DNA of 9,374 nucleotides from Bdellovibrionales bacterium (lineage in GTDB: Bacteria > Bdellovibrionota > Bacteriovoracia > Bacteriovoracales > Bacteriovoracaceae), in the NCBI GenBank assembly GCA_030633015.1, contig DAOVTR010000041.1:1-9374 (forward strand). Reading direction: 5' to 3'. The number at the start of each line of letters is the position of its first letter. Within the stretch, counting starts at the first letter, position 1. Below the pieces are notes generated by a model. That model was given only the letters and a program-made list of their open reading frames with translations, searched no databases and was not told the origin of the DNA. The position numbers and the translations under genes were made by a program. Shown piece by piece: positions 5,321-9,374 of the stretch.

Positions 5321-7153
5321 TGGTTTGTAATTATGTCCGACTCGGTAATAGAATCGACCAGCTTTCTTTCCAAATTTATAAAGATAGATTTTTTTTATTT
5401 CAGTTAATTCATTAAAATATTTTTTTAGGCTTTTGTGTTTAATTCTACTCTTTTTAATGGAAATAATTAAAATATCACTGTCTTTATAACGTTGCTTAGG
5501 ACACCAATATTTATACATTAGTCCATTTTTCTTAAAGAGGTACCAACTACAAACGCCATGTTTAGATGTATTAGTTAAGCGTCTATGTTCAGGTTTAACG
5601 TAAAACGCAAGCTCGCTTGCAGTAAAATAAGTGTCCATTCCTACTATAGTTAATTGCAAATTATATTTTTTTTCTAGGTCATCTTTTAATTGAGAAACTT
5701 TTATTCCCATTTCTTTCCATGTGTGCGGCTTAGGTGAGTTTGTGCGAAAGGGAGTATTAAAAAAACCATTTGTTAAATAACATAATGTTGAATTGTAAAA
5801 TAGAAGTAAAACAATAAATAAAATCATCCAAGAGTGTTTAATAATATTATTTTTGGAATTCAAACTTTTTCCAAGCCAGGGAAGTAGGACTATCCATGAA
5901 ACGATTGACCAGCTAGGGCGTATGGTATTATTAATACTTACCAATAGAAAAATTGTAAATGGTACAATTGATAAAACTAGTTGTAGTTTATCTCTCTTAT
6001 TAAATGGCCATAAAATGTCTTTATCTTGTTTAACAAATTTAAATAAAGCTTGAAATATTAGATAAATAGCAATTGGCCCAAGTTGTATTAAACAATACAG
6101 GAGATAATTATCAAGATTAAAATTATTTTTTTCTTTTAATCTGCTCACTGTTTGAAAAGCAAAAGAGATCCAGTCATGTTCCATATTCCAAAAAATAACA
6201 GGACTGAAGATCACTAGTGAAATTGCAATTGCCACATATGCCCAAGGATTTAAAAATTGTTTTCTAGCTTCTTTATCTATTATACAATAGGTAAGCAAGC
6301 TAAATGCCAGCACGGCCATGGTATATTTGGTTAACATACCAAGGCCCAAGAAAATCCCTAAATAGATCCAGTATCGAGTTTGATTTTTAGTGATTGCTTG
6401 GTGAAAGTAAAATATTGCACCACTCCAACATGCAAATAAAATTGTATCAGGTGTCGCAAAAAAACCGAAAATATAAAAACTGGGCAAAATGGCAACAATT
6501 GGAAGAGCGCCAATAGCCGCTTTTTTATTAAAGATGCTTTCGCTAAATTTATATGTATAAAAACAAAAAATACCCCACCAGAGAAATGGGACAGATCTAA
6601 TTGCAAATTCACTATTGCCAAAAATGGTATTCATTAATCTAATTGACCAAGCCAGGAGAGGAGGGTGGTCTAGATAACCTAAGGCAAGATTTTGTCCATA
6701 ATTCCAATAATAAGCTTCTTCAGGTATTAGGTTTGGCCCATTGAGATAAAGTAATCTTGAGATAATAGCAATAATTGTGATAATTAATAACTTGTGATTC
6801 CAGTTAACATTAAATTTAAAAAAAATTAATAAATTTGATCCATATAGACTGATAAAACTGAATAGTAGCGTAAGAATTAAAGGAAGTTTTAAAACGTTTG
6901 AATATATATTAAATAATGCTCCATGAATGATTGCAATAATAATCAAAATAAATATTTGATAGATATGAAAGTTGTTATTCTCTATAATTTTTTTTCTGAA
7001 AAAAAGATATGAATATCCAATAAACAGGATTAAAAATGAGCTTGCTAAGAACGCATCGGATTCAATAAAATAAGAGTTGAATAAATAATAACTCAAGTAG
7101 TAACATGGAAGTAGAAAAAGTAATAACTTATAATTTTTTAAATATGTCTGCAT
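5318..7153 (-). CDS. GT39 (ArnT/PMT-like) integral-membrane glycosyltransferase
   Basis: A 611-residue polytopic membrane protein of the GT-C fold that would move a sugar from a polyprenyl-phosphate carrier to a lipid or protein acceptor on the outer face of the inner membrane. The first large loop has PEEAYYW (about 144-150) and GYLDHPPLLAW (about 159-169); the EE pair stands where many relatives have DE, a variant I recall in a GT39 subgroup. A TPD motif follows in a later loop. About 120 hydrophobic residues precede this core, giving several extra helices. The C-terminal 170 residues or so form a soluble-looking, Lys-rich domain with VGMDTYFTASELAFY. The ATG at 7153 has no clear Shine-Dalgarno. 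It precedes the MBL hydrolase in the same frame with no gap, so the pair is probably one operon. The acceptor is unknown. Confidence 0.85.
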   Translation of the reverse strand: MQTYLKNYKLLLFLLPCYYLSYYLFNSYFIESDAFLASSFLILFIGYSYLFFRKKIIENNNFHIYQIFILIIIAIIHGALFNIYSNVLKLPLILTLLFSFISLYGSNLLIFFKFNVNWNHKLLIITIIAIISRLLYLNGPNLIPEEAYYWNYGQNLALGYLDHPPLLAWSIRLMNTIFGNSEFAIRSVPFLWWGIFCFYTYKFSESIFNKKAAIGALPIVAILPSFYIFGFFATPDTILFACWSGAIFYFHQAITKNQTRYWIYLGIFLGLGMLTKYTMAVLAFSLLTYCIIDKEARKQFLNPWAYVAIAISLVIFSPVIFWNMEHDWISFAFQTVSRLKEKNNFNLDNYLLYCLIQLGPIAIYLIFQALFKFVKQDKDILWPFNKRDKLQLVLSIVPFTIFLLVSINNTIRPSWSIVSWIVLLPWLGKSLNSKNNIIKHSWMILFIVLLLFYNSTLCYLTNGFFNTPFRTNSPKPHTWKEMGIKVSQLKDDLEKKYNLQLTIVGMDTYFTASELAFYVKPEHRRLTNTSKHGVCSWYLFKKNGLMYKYWCPKQRYKDSDILIISIKKSRIKHKSLKKYFNELTEIKKIYLYKFGKKAGRFYYRVGHNYKP

Positions 7154-7281
7154 TATTTAAAAAATTTAACATGAAAAAAGGAATAAAAGGAGTGTTTTAT
7201 TTGTCATTATTTCAATTTGGAATCAAAACATAATTAAATCTAGAAAACTAAAAATCTAAAAAAATAACTGATGATTTAGAC

Positions 7282-7363
7282 ATAACCAACGATTACTAAG
7301 CAATTAATTGAATATTCTAAACTTACATTTGAACATGATAGGTACGTAAATGCAGTTGGTTAT
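7282..7363. repeat. 9-bp inverted repeat enclosing 64 bp (repeat copies C and D)
   Basis: ATAACCAAC (7282-7290) and GTTGGTTAT (7355-7363) are perfect inverse complements. The right arm is part of copy C (CGTAAATGCAGTTGGTTA, 7345-7362), 15/18 identical to copy B at 2446-2463. The left arm is a shorter inverted relative (ATAACCAACGATTAC, 7282-7296). The arms are too far apart for a simple terminator, and no T run follows. Confidence 0.4.
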
Positions 7364-7420
7364 AAGTTCTTTGTTGAGAAATTTAAAAAGCTGTTATTAA
7401 GGATAAAAAAAATTCAATAA
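7286..7420 (+). pseudogene. Possible 3' remnant of a decayed gene in the 7154-7467 spacer
   Basis: An open frame of 44 codons ends at TAA 7418-7420. It begins just after a stop and contains no ATG, GTG or TTG. The translation has a protein-like mix (KQLIEYSKLTFEHDRYV, then NAVGYKFFVEKFKKLLLRI), with charged and hydrophobic residues alternating as in an amphipathic helix. I cannot assign a family. An open frame of this length can arise by chance in AT-rich DNA, so this is tentative. Apart from this, the inverted repeat and the promoter listed separately, the spacer shows only a 20-codon ATG ORF at 7171-7233 without support. Confidence 0.25.
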
Positions 7421-7432
7421 TATGATGTTTCG

Positions 7433-7461
7433 TTGCATATTAAATTTAACTTGTATATATT
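7433..7461 (+). promoter_or_regulatory. Candidate promoter of the redox operon, possibly giving a leaderless mRNA
   Basis: TTGCAT (7433-7438) and TATATT (7456-7461) are spaced 17 bp apart, a good sigma-70 layout. The -10 ends only 6 bp before the ATG at 7468, so transcription would start at or next to the start codon. No Shine-Dalgarno lies between the -10 and the ATG, which agrees with a leaderless message. TATATA at 7454-7459 (15-bp spacer) is an overlapping alternative. Confidence 0.45.
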
Positions 7462-7467
7462 GTCTGC

Positions 7468-7971
7468 ATGAAAACTTTAATTATTTTATCTTTTCTTCTT
7501 AGTTTTAATATTTTTAGTGCAGAGGTAGGGGATAAATTAGAATGTACTAAATTAGATGAACTAACTCCTTCTGGTAAAATTGTTAATAACTGTATTGGCG
7601 ATAAAAAATCAGTGCAAAAATATACCATAATCGAATTTATGTCAGTAATGTGCAGGCCATGTGTGAGTATGCTTCCAATGATTTCTAGACTTGGTAAAGA
7701 GGTAGAAGAAATTGCAACCGTTAGACTTGTTTCCATTGATACTAACGATAGTATTATTAACACATTCTTAGATAATCCAGAATATAGCAAGTTTTTAACA
7801 GTTCCCTTCGCTTTTGATCGAGAAAGAGTTGCAATGAGAAAGTTAAAGATAAAATATACTCCAACTCTTTTTGTTATAAATGATAAAAATGAAATCATTT
7901 ATAAGCATATCGGAGCATCAGAGGATGATGATTTATTTATTAAAGAGATTAAAGATTTATTCCATGAATAA
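7468..7971 (+). CDS. Periplasmic TlpA/ResA-like thioredoxin-fold protein
   Basis: A 167-residue exported thiol-redox protein. A Sec signal peptide (MKTLIILSFLLSFNIFSA) is probably cut before E19. The thioredoxin fold follows: strand YTIIEFMSVM, active site C62-R-P-C65, a helix, strand VRLVSID, and the cis-proline site YTPTLF (T131, P132). Two further Cys, C26 and C42, lie before the active site and could form a structural or second redox pair. The CRPC dipeptide differs from classic CGPC and resembles TlpA/AhpC-TSA relatives. It is the first gene of an overlapping set: the next start lies inside its last codons (8-bp overlap). The expected role is reducing or oxidising thiols of a neighbouring envelope protein; the direction cannot be told from sequence. 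Confidence 0.87.
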   Translation: MKTLIILSFLLSFNIFSAEVGDKLECTKLDELTPSGKIVNNCIGDKKSVQKYTIIEFMSVMCRPCVSMLPMISRLGKEVEEIATVRLVSIDTNDSIINTFLDNPEYSKFLTVPFAFDRERVAMRKLKIKYTPTLFVINDKNEIIYKHIGASEDDDLFIKEIKDLFHE

Positions 7972-8161
7972 TATCCTATATCTGTTATTAATTTTAGTCT
8001 TTAGTAGTTGCACACAACTGAAAAATATCGATAGAAGTAATCTTAATCATGGCGCAATGGATTTTAATTCTACATTAACAAAAAACAGTATAACTTCGCA
8101 ATATGGTTTGGAGTCTTTGGAGCAATCAACATCGACGGGATGTTCTACATGCGCGGAGTAA
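7964..8161 (+). CDS. 65-aa lipoprotein ending in CSTC (DUF4266-like?)
   Basis: The ATG at 7964 overlaps the thioredoxin-like stop by 8 bp and gives MNNILYLLLILVFSSC, a lipoprotein signal with lipid Cys C16 followed by Thr. A longer same-frame ORF from 7880 only reads through the upstream gene in another frame and lacks a signal. The mature part is about 50 residues: DRSNLNHGAMDFN, a Ser/Thr-rich stretch, then GCSTCAE at the very end, with C60 and C63 as the only mature Cys besides the anchor. Layout, size and the Cys-ending tail recall DUF4266 lipoproteins, which I remember as ending in a Gly/Cys motif and lying next to DUF3570 outer-membrane proteins; the match is only suggestive. A CxxC tail next to two thioredoxin-fold genes suggests a redox substrate or metal ligand. 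Confidence 0.72.
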   Translation: MNNILYLLLILVFSSCTQLKNIDRSNLNHGAMDFNSTLTKNSITSQYGLESLEQSTSTGCSTCAE

Positions 8162-9078
8162 TTTTATCTACTTTTATTTTTTTTTCAAATTTTGTATACG
8201 GATCAATATTTACAATTAATTATGAAAGCATAACTCAGATTAGTAAAGTCGAGCTAAATTCCGATGCGATCGTTAATCCTACAATCACTTTAGGATATAA
8301 AACAAATCGTAGTCATGGACTTCTATTTTCGGGGTTATTTGCAAAATCAAACTTAGATTATTTTTTTTCAGGGGATATTAATTATTCTTTTAAGAATGTG
8401 ACTTCTGCATTTTCTTATTTTCAAAATTTAAATGATACTATTGATGGTAAGCAAGGAGTGAAATTTTCTACGAGTTATTTTCTAAATCACAGGTTGACTA
8501 TTCTTGGAGGGGATTTATTATATTTTTCTCAAAAAACACCAGTGATTTCATTTAATCGAATTGAAGATTTTAAACTTGTAAAAAGTACAGATCATATAAA
8601 TGGAAAGAAAATTGGTTTTTGGTTAGAGCAAGTTTTATCTTCGAAACTTAAAACAAAGTTGGATTTATTTGTGGGAATCAGACAGTTTGAAAGGCCGTCT
8701 CATTTTGGAGTTAAAACAAGTTGGGCATATTCTTTTACAGATCAATTCTTTAGTCAGTTATCATATCTTTGGATTGAAGAAAATCAAGACGAAAAACTTT
8801 TAAATAATACCGGCTATCTTACTTTTGAGAGGTATAGCGCAAGCATAATTGTTGAGCCAATCTTTGATCTGTTGTTATCTTTTTCATATTTTTTGACAAG
8901 AGAGGTTGAATTTGATCCTCGTAATGGTGAGAAATTACAAGTAGGAACTGATGCTTTGGCAGTTAAAATGAAACACTCATTAGGTAAGATCTCTTATAAC
9001 ATTGATGCTCAATACGGCATAAGCAATATAGACAACCAGAACTTTGTGGTTGCAGGAGGTATTGCATGGGATATTTGA
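8149..9078 (+). CDS. Putative outer-membrane beta-barrel protein
   Basis: 309 residues from ATG 8149, or 312 from ATG 8140. I prefer 8149 because GGGA (8137-8140) lies 8 nt before it and it gives a standard signal peptide (MRGVILSTFIFFSNFVYG, cut before S19). The mature protein has many 8-12 residue segments of alternating polar and hydrophobic or aromatic residues (for example KLDLFVGIRQF, QFFSQLSYLW, LLLSFSYFLTREV, KISYNIDAQYG) separated by short polar turns, and no Cys. This is the look of a beta-barrel, although the last residue is Ile instead of the usual Phe or Trp. The start lies inside the 3' end of the small lipoprotein gene, and the next gene starts before this one ends. It could be a divergent DUF3570-type protein judged by gene order, but I cannot confirm this. 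Confidence 0.68.
   Translation: MRGVILSTFIFFSNFVYGSIFTINYESITQISKVELNSDAIVNPTITLGYKTNRSHGLLFSGLFAKSNLDYFFSGDINYSFKNVTSAFSYFQNLNDTIDGKQGVKFSTSYFLNHRLTILGGDLLYFSQKTPVISFNRIEDFKLVKSTDHINGKKIGFWLEQVLSSKLKTKLDLFVGIRQFERPSHFGVKTSWAYSFTDQFFSQLSYLWIEENQDEKLLNNTGYLTFERYSASIIVEPIFDLLLSFSYFLTREVEFDPRNGEKLQVGTDALAVKMKHSLGKISYNIDAQYGISNIDNQNFVVAGGIAWDI
9054..9059 (+). promoter_or_regulatory. Consensus Shine-Dalgarno (AGGAGG) inside the barrel gene, fixing the last gene's start
   Basis: AGGAGG ends 6 nt before the ATG at 9066, the best ribosome site in the window. It shows that the last gene starts at 9066 instead of at the internal ATG 9090, which has no ribosome site. It lies within the last codons of the barrel gene, so the two are translationally linked. 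Confidence 0.8.
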
Positions 9079-9374
9079 TAAATTATATTATGTTTATCTT
9101 GCTGTTTTTTAGTTGTGGATCAAACATGGATTATGAAATTAACAAGGCCCAAAGAGATATTGTAACAGGGCAAGACACGTTATTAAATATTAGTTTAGAT
9201 AATATTGATGGAGGTCAACTCAATATTGATTCTTTGTTAAACAGATATACTGTTTTAGTATTTGCAACAGATACTTGTTACTCCTGTGGAGAAGAGCTTG
9301 ATCATATTTTAGCGGAACTAAACGATGCGAATCGACCACCGGAAAAGATAAATTTATTATCATTTTTAGTCGGG
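9066..9374 (+). CDS. Thioredoxin-like lipoprotein, N-terminal 103 residues (3' end outside window)
   Basis: The start at ATG 9066 is set by AGGAGG 6 nt upstream and overlaps the end of the barrel gene by 13 bp. The first 17 residues (MGYLINYIMFILLFFSC) are a lipoprotein signal with lipid Cys C17 followed by Gly. A spacer and an AhpC/TSA-like lead-in (NISLDNIDGGQLNIDSLL) precede strand YTVLVFATDTC and the active-site motif C71-Y-S-C74, as in thioredoxin-fold proteins. The frame is open to the window edge. It is the second thioredoxin-like protein of the operon, but membrane-anchored by lipid where the first is soluble, suggesting an electron relay across the periplasm. The cis-Pro region is not in the window, so the family call rests on the N-terminal half. 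Confidence 0.75.
   Translation, partial: MGYLINYIMFILLFFSCGSNMDYEINKAQRDIVTGQDTLLNISLDNIDGGQLNIDSLLNRYTVLVFATDTCYSCGEELDHILAELNDANRPPEKINLLSFLVG

Noticed and set aside
7325..7400. Tail of an OmpR-type response regulator (NAVGYKF resembling the usual GVGYKF end)
   Set aside because: Only a few residues match and the upstream residues do not fit a winged-helix domain.
7446..7898. 150-codon minus-strand ORF opposite the thioredoxin-like gene
   Set aside because: The plus strand carries a signal peptide, CRPC and cis-Pro motif; the antisense frame has a Ser/Leu-rich, unpatterned translation.
7880..8161. 93-residue version of the small lipoprotein starting at 7880
   Set aside because: The first 28 codons overlap the thioredoxin-like gene in another frame and hide the lipoprotein signal; ATG 7964 gives a proper lipobox.
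1..9374. tRNA, rRNA, CRISPR array, insertion sequence or known riboswitch
   Set aside because: No cloverleaf, regular spaced repeats, transposase or recognisable riboswitch core seen on either strand.

Overview
The window is AT-rich, gene-dense bacterial DNA. The gene set suggests a Gram-negative bacterium of the Bdellovibrionota / Bacteriovoracales type: four predicted lipoproteins, a probable outer-membrane barrel, a stand-alone SWIB-domain protein and cysteine-patterned surface modules. This placement is an inference from gene content and composition; there is no rRNA or other phylogenetic marker here.

Layout. Positions 1-120 hold the 3' end of an unidentified plus-strand gene. A strong hairpin at 142-177 separates it from a minus-strand SWIB gene (208-534). 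Next is a minus-strand lipoprotein with a right-handed beta-helix (650-2362). A 395-bp spacer (2363-2757) holds candidate promoters, a repeat copy and a 36-codon ORF. The plus-strand run that follows encodes a Cys-module lipoprotein (2758-3189), a NYN-domain nuclease-like protein (3290-3778), a YaiI/YqxD (DUF188) protein (3797-4276) and a small secreted protein (4273-4596). It meets a minus-strand pair head-on: a GT39-like membrane glycosyltransferase (7153-5318) followed by a metallo-beta-lactamase-fold hydrolase (5308-4550). After a 314-bp spacer with an inverted repeat and a possible gene remnant, a tightly overlapping plus-strand operon begins at 7468: a periplasmic thioredoxin-like protein, a 65-aa lipoprotein ending in a CxxC, a putative beta-barrel, and a second, lipid-anchored thioredoxin-like protein cut by the window edge.

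How the genes may work together. The 7468-9374 operon looks like one envelope thiol-redox module: two CxxC thioredoxin-fold proteins, a tiny lipoprotein that could be a thiol substrate or metal ligand, and an outer-membrane barrel. It is the best candidate for a poorly described system. The minus-strand GT39/hydrolase pair is notable because the hydrolase has no ATG, GTG or TTG at its natural N-terminus. Its coding frame continues straight through the glycosyltransferase's TAG stop, and an AUU codon sits where the family's initiator Met should be. The two neighbouring nuclease-fold genes (NYN and DUF188) form a second possible functional pair.

Spacers contain an 18-bp motif (consensus TGTAATTACAG..GGTTA) on either side of the beta-helix gene, and a related copy before the redox operon.
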